In this document: piece after piece, positions 7,553 through 14,896 of the stretch
Layout of the letters: the number at the start of each line of letters is the position of its first letter
Position numbering within the stretch: position 1 is the first letter of the stretch
The notes under the pieces: model-generated
Databases searched by the model: none
Seen by the model: the letters and a program-made list of their open reading frames with translations, nothing else
What the model was told of the DNA's origin: nothing
Translations under genes and position numbers: made by a program
IMG/VR virus record: IMGVR_UViG_3300028391_000005
Coordinates: 1-44,278 of that record
From: a virus
Length of the DNA: 44,278 bases
Reading direction: 5' to 3' (one strand)

Positions 7553-8716
7553 ATGTCAGAACTATTAGAAAGTAGATGGCAGGAAACTAAGAGCGCATTA
7601 CTTGAAGGCCTACAAGGCAATAAGAAGTCTGTTATGTCTGCTACGCTTGACAACACCAAGAAATACTTGGCTGAGTCGGCTACAGCAGGAGCAACTTCTG
7701 CCGGTAATGTTGCAACTTTAAATAGAGTTATCCTACCAGTAATAAGAAGGGTCATGCCTACAGTGATCGCTAACGAAATCGTTGGTGTTCAACCTATGAC
7801 AGGACCAGTGGGTCAAATCCACACATTAAGAGTTCGTTACTCAGACACATTAGATGATGTGACTGCAGGCGAAGAGGCTCTATCACCGTTCAAGATTGGC
7901 TTAGGCTATTCAGGTGGTGGATCTACTGATAAGGCATCTGCTACAGCGGCACTTGAAGGTGAAGCAGGTAAGAGATTGTCAATTCAGATCTTAAAACAAA
8001 CAGTTGAAGCGAAAACACGTAAGTTAAGTGCTCGTTGGACTTTTGAATCTGCACAAGATGCACAAGCACAACAGGGTATCGACGTTGAAGCGGAAATTAT
8101 GGCGGCTTTAGCACAAGAAATTACTGCTGAAATCGACCAAGAAGTTCTTGCTTCTTTACGTAACTTGGCTGGCGCGGCTGAATCAGATGTACAGTACGAT
8201 CAAACTGCTGTATCAGGAACTGCTACATTCGTCGGTGACGAACATGCGGCACTTGCTGTAATGATTAACAGAGCGGCTAACAAGATCGCACAGCGTACAA
8301 GACGTGGCGCTGGTAACTTTGCAGTGGTATCACCGCATACGTTAACAGTACTTCAGTCTGCTACAACTTCAGCGTTCGCAAGAACAACTGAAGGAACTTT
8401 TGAAGCACCTACTAACACTAAACTTGTTGGTACATTAAACAGTGCTATGAAAGTATACGTAGACGCTTATGCATCAGACAGTACAGACGTACTTGTTGGA
8501 TACAAAGGAACATCAGAAGCAGATGCGGCGGCATTCTATTGCCCATACATTCCGCTAATGTCTTCAGGCGTTGTGTTGGATCCAGGTTCATTCGAACCAG
8601 TAGTAAGTTTCATGACAAGATATGGTTATGTAGAGTTAAACAACACTGCATCATCTCTTGGTAATGCGGCTGACTACTTGGCACGTGTATCTGTAACAGG
8701 TGTAACATTCAGTTAA
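7553..8716 (+). CDS. gp23: Major capsid protein (T4 gp23 family)
   Basis: This forms the hexamers of the icosahedral head shell. N-terminal blocks include LNRVILPVIRRVMPTVIANE and GVQPMTGPVGQIHTLRVRY. The C-terminal blocks DVLVGYKG, AAFYCPYIPLMSSGVVLDPG and FMTRYGYVELN match the diagnostic gp23 signature. At 387 residues it is clearly shorter than T4 gp23 (521 aa), probably lacking part of the insertion domain. A likely gp21 cleavage site is Leu39-Ala40-Glu41 before Ser42 (consensus I/L-x-E), which would give a mature protein of about 346 residues; this is inference. The ribosome site AAGGAGA is good. The gene is followed by a strong rho-independent terminator, consistent with the end of a highly expressed operon. 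Confidence 0.97.
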   Translation: MSELLESRWQETKSALLEGLQGNKKSVMSATLDNTKKYLAESATAGATSAGNVATLNRVILPVIRRVMPTVIANEIVGVQPMTGPVGQIHTLRVRYSDTLDDVTAGEEALSPFKIGLGYSGGGSTDKASATAALEGEAGKRLSIQILKQTVEAKTRKLSARWTFESAQDAQAQQGIDVEAEIMAALAQEITAEIDQEVLASLRNLAGAAESDVQYDQTAVSGTATFVGDEHAALAVMINRAANKIAQRTRRGAGNFAVVSPHTLTVLQSATTSAFARTTEGTFEAPTNTKLVGTLNSAMKVYVDAYASDSTDVLVGYKGTSEADAAAFYCPYIPLMSSGVVLDPGSFEPVVSFMTRYGYVELNNTASSLGNAADYLARVSVTGVTFS

Positions 8717-8740
8717 TTCTTAGAATTAATAGAAACACGA

Positions 8741-8769
8741 AAAAGGGCGGCTTTGGTCGCCCTTTTTTT
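8741..8769 (+). terminator. Rho-independent terminator after the capsid gene
   Basis: A perfect 9-bp stem (AAAAGGGCG at 8741-8749 with CGCCCTTTT at 8758-8766) closes an 8-base loop (gctttggt) and runs into a continuous T tract to 8769. It begins 25 bases after the capsid stop codon. It is the clearest intrinsic terminator in the window. Confidence 0.93.
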
Positions 8770-8779
8770 ATGACTAAAT

Positions 8780-8795
8780 CAAAATATATATTTTG
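8780..8795. promoter_or_regulatory. Perfect 16-bp AT-rich palindrome
   Basis: CAAAATATATATTTTG equals its own reverse complement. It lies between the capsid terminator and the promoter-like sequence at 8809-8837. A dimeric regulator could bind such a site, but a short AT-rich palindrome can also arise by chance. Confidence 0.4.
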
Positions 8796-8808
8796 GTAAA
8801 CCTACCTC

Positions 8809-8837
8809 TTGCTTTTTTCTGCAAACAATGTTATATT
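8809..8837 (+). promoter_or_regulatory. Sigma70-like promoter candidate for the structured RNA
   Basis: TTGCTT (8809-8814) and TATATT (8832-8837) are separated by exactly 17 bases, the ideal spacing for host sigma70. The -10 box matches five of six consensus bases and the -35 box three. Transcription would start near 8844, just before the structured region. No late-type box precedes that region, so this could be an early or constitutive transcript. Confidence 0.45.
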
Positions 8838-8844
8838 AATATTA

Positions 8845-9070
8845 ACTTTAACACAAACTAAGAGAGTTATAAGCTCTTAGCACTTGTGGCAGAATAACGC
8901 TTCGGCAGGGGCGTAATGCACACTAAAGTCTTTTAAGCGGCCAAGTGGCTCGGTTTAGATGGAGGTGGTTGGAAGTAGGTATCATATCTAAACCTTGCAA
9001 AATTCAGATGTGATCTGCTTATCGAAAGTTGGAGGTGAGTTCACAGCAAGGCCTCCCGAGTAGTGTTATA
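8845..9070 (+). ncRNA. Highly structured intergenic region, candidate non-coding RNA of unknown type
   Basis: This is the only long gene-free stretch (the gap from the capsid stop to the next start is 379 bases). It has no start codon with a ribosome site. Visible helices are: CTAAGAG 8858-8864 with CTCTTAG 8874-8880; TGTG 8885-8888 with CACA 8919-8922 enclosing a GC-TTCG-GC hairpin; GGCC with GGCT around loop AAGT (8939-8950); a perfect 9-bp stem GGTTTAGAT 8952-8960 with ATCTAAACC 8986-8994; CAGAT 9005-9009 with ATCTG 9013-9017; CCTTGC 8993-8998 with GCAAGG 9046-9051 (shares two bases with the previous stem, so they may alternate); and GGAGG 9031-9035 with CCTCC 9052-9056. Base composition is visibly higher in G+C than flanking DNA, as for stable RNAs. 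It is not a tRNA: no T-loop and no acceptor pairing. A GGAAGTAGGT string recalls the glutamine riboswitch core, but the rest of that motif is missing. Confidence 0.55.
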
Positions 9071-9082
9071 GTTGTTTTCCCC

Positions 9083-9090
9083 GATAAATA
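9083..9090 (+). promoter_or_regulatory. Late-promoter-like box GATAAATA, five bases from ATG
   Basis: GATAAATA followed by CTTGT and then ATG at 9096. The same 13 bases GATAAATACTTGT recur at 9511. No ribosome site lies between or before, so the message from this promoter would start at or next to the ATG. Confidence 0.65.
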
Positions 9091-9095
9091 CTTGT

Positions 9096-9515
9096 ATGAA
9101 GGACGAATACACAACGGCCTTTTACGACTTGGTCAAAGACGCACAGTCAACTACAGGTTACGAACTTCCATTAGAAGTTGAAGCGTATGTAGTAATGCTT
9201 CTTGCAGACAAATTAGACAAGCCAAATTTCCTTCCAGAAAAAACATTCGCAGAAGCATATCTATCATTAAAACAGCCTTATAGATTAACAGCAAAAGAAC
9301 TGGGTGACACGTGTCTTTTTGTTACAGGCGTATTTCCTGATTATGGTATGAGCATTGACTACTATTCCAATATTGGAAAAAGCAGTTACAACCTTGCTAC
9401 AACCAATTTAGACATTGAAATATTCGAATTATTAGCACTAAGATTTGACTTTGTACGTGAATTTATCAATATAGCAACAAAGCCAAAATATTCTCCAGTT
9501 CTGTCTATTAGATAA
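9096..9515 (+). CDS. Conserved phage protein of unknown function
   Basis: The ATG at 9096 is chosen because it lies directly after the late-promoter-like box; upstream codons of the same frame overlap the promoter and would use a TTG at 9072. The 139-residue product (MKDEYTTAFYDLVKDAQ...) is soluble and largely helical, with no signal peptide or membrane segment. It has a pattern of Leu-rich helices (YVVMLLADKLDK) and the block LGDTCLFVTGVFPDYGMSID followed by YYSNIGKSSYNLA. I have an impression of similar patterns in uncharacterised bacterial and phage proteins but cannot name the family. There is no Shine-Dalgarno sequence, unusual among its neighbours. The stop codon is inside the next late-promoter-like box. 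Confidence 0.8.
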   Translation: MKDEYTTAFYDLVKDAQSTTGYELPLEVEAYVVMLLADKLDKPNFLPEKTFAEAYLSLKQPYRLTAKELGDTCLFVTGVFPDYGMSIDYYSNIGKSSYNLATTNLDIEIFELLALRFDFVREFINIATKPKYSPVLSIR

Positions 9516-9518
9516 ATA
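9511..9518 (+). promoter_or_regulatory. Late-promoter-like box GATAAATA overlapping a stop codon
   Basis: GATAAATA (9511-9518) contains the TAA stop of the upstream gene. The 13 bases GATAAATACTTGT are identical to those at 9083-9095. Transcription would begin near 9524 and give a leader of about 92 nt before the ATG at 9616. Confidence 0.65.
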
Positions 9519-9523
9519 CTTGT

Positions 9524-9615
9524 GTCAGATAGTGTGCCGCAAGGCGGACTTATGCAGAATACCAACTGCGTACCGGATAGAACCCGGATAGGACTACTTA
9601 TATAGGAGAAAACAA
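9524..9615 (+). promoter_or_regulatory. Structured 5' leader with three adjacent hairpins
   Basis: Downstream of the late box three hairpins follow each other: a GCAA-capped stem at 9535-9546 (GCC/GGC plus a wobble), a 7-bp stem TATGCAG 9551-9557 with CTGCGTA 9566-9572 (one G-T wobble, loop aataccaa), and CCGG 9573-9576 with CCGG 9584-9587. TAGT near 9530 could pair with ACTA near 9594 to close a multi-branch fold. The leader ends with a strong ribosome site (TATAGGAGAAAA). It may stabilise the message or regulate translation; there is no direct evidence for a ligand. Confidence 0.45.
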
Positions 9616-10065
9616 ATGGGAAGACCAATTAATAAAAAGTTTTTCGGAGTACCTACAGCAGGTGGCAACGAAATCAAAGTTGACTTTCATAACGGCTCTG
9701 CTGTTACTGAAGGTTATATTGTTAAGCAATTAGGTGCGAAGAAGTTTCGTGTAGCGGCAATCGGTACACCAGGAACAACTTACGATCGTTTCTTAACAAC
9801 AGCAAAATTAGCATCAGCATTGACTGGTACTGAAATGGCTATCACTGTTAAAGGTGATGACGCAGAAACTTATCAGATTTCTAAGATTTCTGGAAGAAAA
9901 GCAACAATCATTGCACCAGATGCTACAGGTTCAAACGCTTTAGGCGGAACATCAATTGCATGGAACTTTAGTACTGCAAACAATGACAGTGCTGTTCAAA
10001 TTGAAGAAGCAGGTGATGACGATACATTATCAGGTACTGATGATGACGATTTCGCTAACGCATAA
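9616..10065 (+). CDS. Conserved virion-associated protein (MGRPINKKFFG family)
   Basis: This 149-residue protein has an N-terminus MGRPINKKFFGVP that I associate with small conserved proteins of marine T4-like phages, usually annotated as structural. The body is beta-rich (GGNEIKVDFHNGS, KQLGAKKFRVAAIGTPG) and the last 20 residues are extremely acidic (EEAGDDDTLSGTDDDDFANA). No enzymatic motif is visible. It has its own late-promoter-like box, a structured leader and a strong ribosome site AGGAGAAAA, so it is probably made in quantity late in infection. A strong hairpin follows the stop codon. The function, perhaps a head or neck decoration or a fibre-attachment protein, is inference. Confidence 0.8.
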   Translation: MGRPINKKFFGVPTAGGNEIKVDFHNGSAVTEGYIVKQLGAKKFRVAAIGTPGTTYDRFLTTAKLASALTGTEMAITVKGDDAETYQISKISGRKATIIAPDATGSNALGGTSIAWNFSTANNDSAVQIEEAGDDDTLSGTDDDDFANA

Positions 10066-10077
10066 TATAGAATATAT

Positions 10078-10099
10078 TGTAGGGGAGCAATCCCCTACA
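10078..10099 (+). terminator. Perfect 9-bp hairpin with GCAA tetraloop; terminator or processing element
   Basis: TGTAGGGGA (10078-10086) pairs perfectly with TCCCCTACA (10091-10099) around a GCAA (GNRA) tetraloop. It begins 12 bases after the stop codon. There is no immediate T tract, only GTACTTTAGGATTTT, so it is a weak intrinsic terminator at best. It could instead protect the 3' end of the upstream message. Confidence 0.5.
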
Positions 10100-10117
10100 G
10101 TACTTTAGGATTTTAAA

Positions 10118-11095
10118 ATGTCAAAATTTGTAAGTGTACCAAACGGAAATTATACAGTAACAACACAAAGTGGTGGGACTATACGTCTTGACACAGGTGT
10201 TGCCGCAGGTGAAGTACGTGTAACTGGTGATCTTATAGTTGAAGGTGATACTGTAACGGTACAATCTACAAACTTAGAACTTGAAGATAATATTATTTTA
10301 TTAAACAGAGGTGAAACAGGCGCTGGCGTAGGTGAAGGCACTTCTGGTATTAGAATTGATAGAGGTACAAAGGAAGATGCATTATTTTTAATTGACGAAA
10401 CGATTGAACATGTAAATCCAAACGCACCAGCAACAGAAGTGTTTGGTACATTTGTATTTAGAGATGTTCTTGGAAACAACTTAGGTATTAGAGCGCCAAG
10501 TATTCAAACAGGCGGCAGTAGTTTATATCTTGACACAAATGGTGAAACAGTTAAAATAGTTGGATCAGCAGTAACATATAGTAACAGCATTAAGAACAAT
10601 GACGATGATCATGCACTTACAAATAAATTATATGTTGATGAAGTTATTGATGCAACACTAAACGATTTAGCAATTAGAAAAATTGCAGACGGTAACACAC
10701 AAGTAGAAGTAACTGATGCTTCTGATATTAGTGGACAAAGTAGAGTTGATTTTATGATGGATAGTTCCGTTATATCAACATTCTTTCCAGACAGAATTGA
10801 ATTAAATGATGTACGCATCAAAGACCAAACTATCTCAGGAACAGTTAGTAACGGTGATTTGATACTTGAAGCACCAGGCACAGGTACTGTAAGAATTAAA
10901 GATGTACTAAACATTGCAACAACACCAGGAGTTGATGATGTTGCAGTTGATCCATTAGCACCAGCAGACGGTGTAAATCTTTATTCTAAGTCAGAAGGTC
11001 CAGGTAATACAGGCGTATATTATGTAAATACAAACAACGAGAGAGATGAACTAATAAGTAGAAATAGAGCCCTAATGTTTGGGTATCTATTGTAA
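10118..11095 (+). CDS. Tail-fibre-like virion structural protein
   Basis: A 325-residue, beta-rich protein with no cysteine. It has the pattern VRVTGDLIVEGDTVTVQST then NLELEDNIILLNRGE (residues about 33-67), typical of phage fibre shafts where strands of the type 'V-x-G-D/N-L-x-V-x-G' stack. Further repeats of this kind are GDLILEAPGTGTVRIKD near 245-262. KLYVDEVIDATLNDLA resembles the trimerisation-type helix 'NKxYVDxxI' of fibre tips. There is no chaperone or protease motif. It is the first of the long fibre series; AGGA at about 10107 is a modest ribosome site. Receptor binding or a baseplate-linked fibre is likely; the exact location in the virion is unknown. Confidence 0.8.
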   Translation: MSKFVSVPNGNYTVTTQSGGTIRLDTGVAAGEVRVTGDLIVEGDTVTVQSTNLELEDNIILLNRGETGAGVGEGTSGIRIDRGTKEDALFLIDETIEHVNPNAPATEVFGTFVFRDVLGNNLGIRAPSIQTGGSSLYLDTNGETVKIVGSAVTYSNSIKNNDDDHALTNKLYVDEVIDATLNDLAIRKIADGNTQVEVTDASDISGQSRVDFMMDSSVISTFFPDRIELNDVRIKDQTISGTVSNGDLILEAPGTGTVRIKDVLNIATTPGVDDVAVDPLAPADGVNLYSKSEGPGNTGVYYVNTNNERDELISRNRALMFGYLL

Positions 11096-11096
11096 G

Positions 11097-11104
11097 GATA
11101 AATA
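11097..11104 (+). promoter_or_regulatory. Late-promoter-like box GATAAATA, five bases from ATG
   Basis: GATAAATA is followed by TTACG and ATG at 11110, again with exactly five intervening bases. AAGGA overlaps the first bases of the box, so read-through transcripts would also carry a weak ribosome site. Confidence 0.6.
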
Positions 11105-11109
11105 TTACG

Positions 11110-11466
11110 ATGGCATTAGCAAACATATTAATTGACAATACACAAAAAGCAATAGTTACTGTACCCGCGAGTAAACAGTACGCTATCTTAACCTTAGTGG
11201 TTTGTAATACTGCGGCAGAAGATTTAAGCGGTGCAAACGATACAACTTTTGACTTATATATTGTTCCAGCAGTTGCTAATCCAACTGGTACAGGATCAAT
11301 TGCAGTTGGTGCTCAAACACAAATTGCAAAAAGAGTGAGAGTAGCAGGTTCAGATACGTTTACGTTTGATACAGAAAAAATGGTATTAGAAGCAGGTGAT
11401 AGAATTATATTAGAAGGACAAACTCCTTATAATCTATCAGCAACAGTAAGTTACTTGGAAGTGTAA
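11110..11466 (+). CDS. Small beta-sandwich-like virion protein, paralogue of 18742 and perhaps 33051
   Basis: The 118-residue protein looks all-beta: an N-terminal strand pair (KAIVTVPASKQYAILTLVV), a variable loop, then VRVAGSDTFTFDTEKMVLEA and GDRIILEGQTP, ending in ATVSYLEV. The 109-residue protein at 18742 shares the plan and ending (LKVLNGGEKIILASENEL ... AVMSYVEIV), and the 105-residue protein at 33051 shares VYTVPTDNYAVVTCSVCN and the late GKKLVVRSSSGN strand. These three look like members of one structural family placed between fibre genes, possibly linker or decoration proteins. No enzymatic residues are visible. The stop codon overlaps the next start (TAATG). Confidence 0.75.
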   Translation: MALANILIDNTQKAIVTVPASKQYAILTLVVCNTAAEDLSGANDTTFDLYIVPAVANPTGTGSIAVGAQTQIAKRVRVAGSDTFTFDTEKMVLEAGDRIILEGQTPYNLSATVSYLEV

Positions 11467-11993
11467 TGAAATTTCTAAAAGCACAAACAACCAATAATAG
11501 AGGAATCGACAGAGGCGTTGGTATTTTTTATAATACTGATCAAACTGTTGACATTAGATCTAAAAGTGCTTTGAAAGTTCCTGTAGGTTCAGACGCAGAT
11601 CGTCCGTCATATCCAGCATTAGGCCAAATGAGATTTAACACAACAAACAACAGTGTTGAATTTTATGATAATGGTGTATGGAAAGAAATTAGACTTAAAG
11701 AGCCAACACCAATAACACAGCAAAGTTTAGGTACAGGAGATGGTACTGAAACTGTATTTGGGCCTCTTAATGCTAACGACAGTTCATATCCAGTGCCACA
11801 AACGGCACAGAGTGCATTAGTAATTGTAGAAAACGTTTTACAGTTATCTGTAACAAACTACACATTAGAACAAAGTGTAAGTGGTAACCTTGCAGGGCCA
11901 AATAGTCCATACGCAGACGGTTATTACATTAAATTCCTTTCAGCAGTGCCAAACGGCAAAGCCGTAACAGTCCTACATAACTTCGACAAGTAA
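11466..11993 (+). CDS. Fibre-module protein with RP-x-G-RFN-W motif
   Basis: The 175-residue product starts at an ATG that overlaps the previous stop by one base (TAATG), pointing to translational coupling. Near residues 45-75 it has RPSYPALGQMRFNTTNN, then VEFYDNGVWKEI. The same 'RP...G..RFNT....E.y...W' module closes both large fibre proteins at 12025 and 15019, so this small gene encodes a stand-alone copy joined to a C-terminal beta domain (QSALVIVENVLQLSVTNYTL). That second domain resembles the 'v-f-i-n-G-v-x-Q' repeat seen in many phage tail proteins. It is probably a fibre or baseplate component. Confidence 0.75.
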   Translation: MKFLKAQTTNNRGIDRGVGIFYNTDQTVDIRSKSALKVPVGSDADRPSYPALGQMRFNTTNNSVEFYDNGVWKEIRLKEPTPITQQSLGTGDGTETVFGPLNANDSSYPVPQTAQSALVIVENVLQLSVTNYTLEQSVSGNLAGPNSPYADGYYIKFLSAVPNGKAVTVLHNFDK

Positions 11994-11997
11994 ATCC

Positions 11998-12005
11998 AAT
12001 AAATA
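11998..12005 (+). promoter_or_regulatory. Late-promoter-like box AATAAATA
   Basis: AATAAATA lies 19 bases before the ATG at 12025. A standard ribosome site (TAAGGAG) follows in the predicted short leader. Confidence 0.55.
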
Positions 12006-12024
12006 TAGTTAAGGAGTACTAACT

Positions 12025-14877
12025 ATGAGTCTTGGAAGAATATCCGGTCCGTTATTAAAGGCCAATCTACAGCGTGAAGCAGATCTTTCAGTAGAAACTG
12101 ATCTACTGTATATAGGTCATACTGACGGAAAAATCGGTATTAATACTGTAACAAGACCAAGAGAATTTACAGTTGATGGTACTTTAAAAGCAAGAAGCAC
12201 TGGACAAGACTTAACAATTACTAATGATCTAAACATTGGTAACTTTTCTATTGGTCCAGACGGTATAAGTGTTCCATCAGGAAACATCAATATTAATCAT
12301 GCAGGCGGTGTTGGTAGTGGAGTAGTTGTTGGCGGTATTAGAACATCATCAGTTGACATACAAAACAATTACATTGGCTCGCATACTACAAATGCTGATG
12401 TAGATTTTATTCCAGCAGGCGCAGGTACTAACGAACTTATCACAGCAGGACAAACTGTTGGCGTTGATGGTAACATTCATGCAACAGGTAACATTACATT
12501 TGACGGAAATGTTTTAATTGGTGGTACAGGTGATGAAGATAATGTTAGATTCTTAGGTGACATTGACAGTAATCTAATTCCTGATGTTACTTCAACTTAC
12601 GATGTAGGTGCAAGTGCTAAACGTTTTGATTTACAAACAGAAAATTTAACAGTAACTAATAATGTTAGCGTAGAAAATGTTACAGTTGCTGGTATTGAAG
12701 TTACACTTTCACAAGGTAACATATGGTATGTTGCTGTTAATGGTGATAATACTAACAGAGGTTCAACACCTCAAGGTAGACTTGCAACAATCAAGTATGC
12801 ATTAAGCAGAGCAACATCAGGAGATACAGTTCTTATTGCCGCAGGTGATTATGAAGAACAATTTCCATTAGAAGTTCCAGCAGGTGTTACAGTAAAAGGA
12901 CAAGACATGCGTAATGTTGAAATACGTCCGACCACTGATAACCAAAGTGAAGATGCATTTTTATTAAATGGCGAAAGTACTGTTGAAGATTTAACAGTTA
13001 AAAACTTCTTTTATGATAGCACAAATGATAAAGGTTATGCTTTTAGATTTGCAGGCGACATGAAAGTTACATCACGTAGTCCATATATTAGAAATGTAAC
13101 AGTTATTACACAAGGACAAACAACAAGTGCAAGTGATCCAAGAGGTTTTGATTCTGGAGACGCTGGTAAAGGCGCACTTGTAGATGGTAGTGTTTGTGAT
13201 CATGATACAAATGAAGCAAGTATGTTGTTTCACAGTGTAACTTTTATTACTCCAGGTGTTGATGCCATTACAATGACAAACGGTGTTAGGGTTGAGTGGT
13301 TGAATTCATTCGCTTATTTCGCTAATAGAGCAATGTACATGGTGGATGGCGCTGGTAGATGGCGTAGTGATAGCGTATTAATAAAAGGCGGTGAAATAAG
13401 ATCCATTGGTTCAGCAAGTGTTTATGGAAATAAAGGTATTGAAGTAGATGGAGCAGACTGTTTAGCATATCTAATATCACACAACTTTGCTTATATTGGT
13501 TCAGGTAAGAACGTAACTAATGATGTTACACAAACTATTGTTGCAAATGAAGTTACAAAACTAAACAACGGAAAAGTTTACTATCAATCACAAGACCAAG
13601 AAGGTAACTTTAAAGTTGGAGATACATTTTTTGTAAATCTTAAAGATGGAACAACAAGCATTGATGCTGACACAGTTGATGCAACAGGACTTTCAAGTTT
13701 AAGAGTAAGCACAAATGCAAATACATCTTTTATTGATGGTGGAACTATTGAAACAGGAGCAATAAGAATTCTTTCTCCTAACACAATTAGATCCGTTGCA
13801 GGTCCAATTAACTTTGCATCTCCTTCAAACATACACAACTTACTTACAAATACAAGAATGGCAAGTGTAGATGTTACAGGTAATTTAACACTTGGCGGAA
13901 ATCTTGTAACACTTGGAGATCAACCAAGTGATACTGTTGACTTTACAACATCTTTTGCACAAGACTTATATCCAGACACAACAAACAAATATGATTTAGG
14001 TACAAATACAAGACGTTGGAGAAAAGGTTACTTTAACGAATTAGCATTAGATAGTTTTAACTTCAATGCAAATACTATTAGTGTTAGTAATACAAACGAA
14101 AATTTAGATTTACGTGCAAATGGAACTGGAAATGTTGTATTTGATAATGTTACTGCAAGAAGTAATATATTAGGATCATATATAACTAATTTAACATTAG
14201 CACCAACTACTAATCTTACTATGTCAGCAACTAATAACTTAGGTTTGCCAACAGGTACAAACGCACAACGTAAAGATAACGTGGGTGATTTGCGTTATAA
14301 TACAGACTTAGGAATATTTGAAGGTTATAGCGGTGGTAATGTTAGTTTTGATGGATTATATGATACTGACAGAGACACATATATTGATCTAAACAACAAT
14401 CAGTTTACGTTAGTTACAGGAAATGCAAGTAATACTACAATTAATGGCATAACATTGCAAACAAATAGACTTGATTCGCAGAATAGTTTCTCAATTGATG
14501 GTAATACAATAACAAGTGCTACACCTAATTCAGATATTCAGTTTTTATCCAACGGATTAGGTAGTATTAGTCAGGAAGATCTTGTGTTTAAGAATAACAC
14601 AATTACTAATACACTTAACACACCGTTTACATTTAGTCTTGCAGACATATATTCTTACTTAAAGTTTGATCAAACTATGGGACTTGTTGTTCCATATGGT
14701 GATGATACAGCAAGACCCACAAGTCCAGAACAGGGTCTTACACGTTTCAATACACAGCGAGGATACCTTGAAAGTTGGAACGGAACACAGTGGGTTTTAG
14801 CGGCAGGTGGTGGTGAATCTGTTACTGAAGAATACGCTGAGTCAATTAACTTCCTTTGGAACCTTATCTTAGGCTAA
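12025..14877 (+). CDS. Large tail fibre or tailspike with right-handed beta-helix
   Basis: The 950-residue protein has four zones. Residues 1-230 hold fibre-shaft repeats (FTVDGTLKARSTGQDLTITN; SNLIPDVTSTYDVGASAKRF). At about 232-500 there is a pectate-lyase-like beta-helix that opens with WYVAVNGDNTNRG and TIKYALSRATSGDTVLIAAG. Around 519-550 lies the shared QDQEGNFKVGDTFFV module. The C-terminal shaft ends with RPTSPEQGLTRFNTQRGYL then GTQWV (about 896-925) and a short helix. Beta-helices of this opening are typical of polysaccharide-binding or -cleaving phage spikes; no certain catalytic residues are visible, so enzyme activity is not claimed. It starts MSLGRISGPLLKANLQ, as does its paralogue at 15019 (MAVGRISGPLLKANLL), so both probably attach to the same virion site. 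Confidence 0.85.
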   Translation: MSLGRISGPLLKANLQREADLSVETDLLYIGHTDGKIGINTVTRPREFTVDGTLKARSTGQDLTITNDLNIGNFSIGPDGISVPSGNININHAGGVGSGVVVGGIRTSSVDIQNNYIGSHTTNADVDFIPAGAGTNELITAGQTVGVDGNIHATGNITFDGNVLIGGTGDEDNVRFLGDIDSNLIPDVTSTYDVGASAKRFDLQTENLTVTNNVSVENVTVAGIEVTLSQGNIWYVAVNGDNTNRGSTPQGRLATIKYALSRATSGDTVLIAAGDYEEQFPLEVPAGVTVKGQDMRNVEIRPTTDNQSEDAFLLNGESTVEDLTVKNFFYDSTNDKGYAFRFAGDMKVTSRSPYIRNVTVITQGQTTSASDPRGFDSGDAGKGALVDGSVCDHDTNEASMLFHSVTFITPGVDAITMTNGVRVEWLNSFAYFANRAMYMVDGAGRWRSDSVLIKGGEIRSIGSASVYGNKGIEVDGADCLAYLISHNFAYIGSGKNVTNDVTQTIVANEVTKLNNGKVYYQSQDQEGNFKVGDTFFVNLKDGTTSIDADTVDATGLSSLRVSTNANTSFIDGGTIETGAIRILSPNTIRSVAGPINFASPSNIHNLLTNTRMASVDVTGNLTLGGNLVTLGDQPSDTVDFTTSFAQDLYPDTTNKYDLGTNTRRWRKGYFNELALDSFNFNANTISVSNTNENLDLRANGTGNVVFDNVTARSNILGSYITNLTLAPTTNLTMSATNNLGLPTGTNAQRKDNVGDLRYNTDLGIFEGYSGGNVSFDGLYDTDRDTYIDLNNNQFTLVTGNASNTTINGITLQTNRLDSQNSFSIDGNTITSATPNSDIQFLSNGLGSISQEDLVFKNNTITNTLNTPFTFSLADIYSYLKFDQTMGLVVPYGDDTARPTSPEQGLTRFNTQRGYLESWNGTQWVLAAGGGESVTEEYAESINFLWNLILG

Positions 14878-14888
14878 TATCCAAAAAC

Positions 14889-14896
14889 GATAAATA
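14889..14896 (+). promoter_or_regulatory. Late-promoter-like box GATAAATA with structured leader
   Basis: GATAAATA lies 11 bases after the stop at 14877. Transcription from it would begin near 14902 and leave a 117-nt leader containing TGCAAT 14904-14909 with ATTGCA 14928-14933, GACAAA 14935-14940 with TTTGTC 14970-14975, and GGGA 14988-14991 with TCCC 14997-15000. The leader ends in TTATAGGAGAAAA, nearly the same ribosome site as the leader of the 9616 gene. Confidence 0.6.

Noticed and set aside
2084-8716. Interpretation as a prophage or bacterial chromosomal segment
   Set aside because: No integrase, attachment site, bacterial housekeeping gene or change of strand is seen; all genes fit one late region of a lytic T4-like phage.
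8930-9000. tRNA-like sequence GCGGCCAAGTGGCTCGG, similar to a class II D-arm
   Set aside because: No T-loop (GGTTCGA-type), no acceptor stem pairing and no 3' CCA-compatible end could be found around it.
8960-9060. Possible glutamine (glnA-type) riboswitch because of GGAAGTAGGT
   Set aside because: The flanking conserved parts of that motif (CGTTC before, CCGAAGGAACG after) are absent; only a short string matches.
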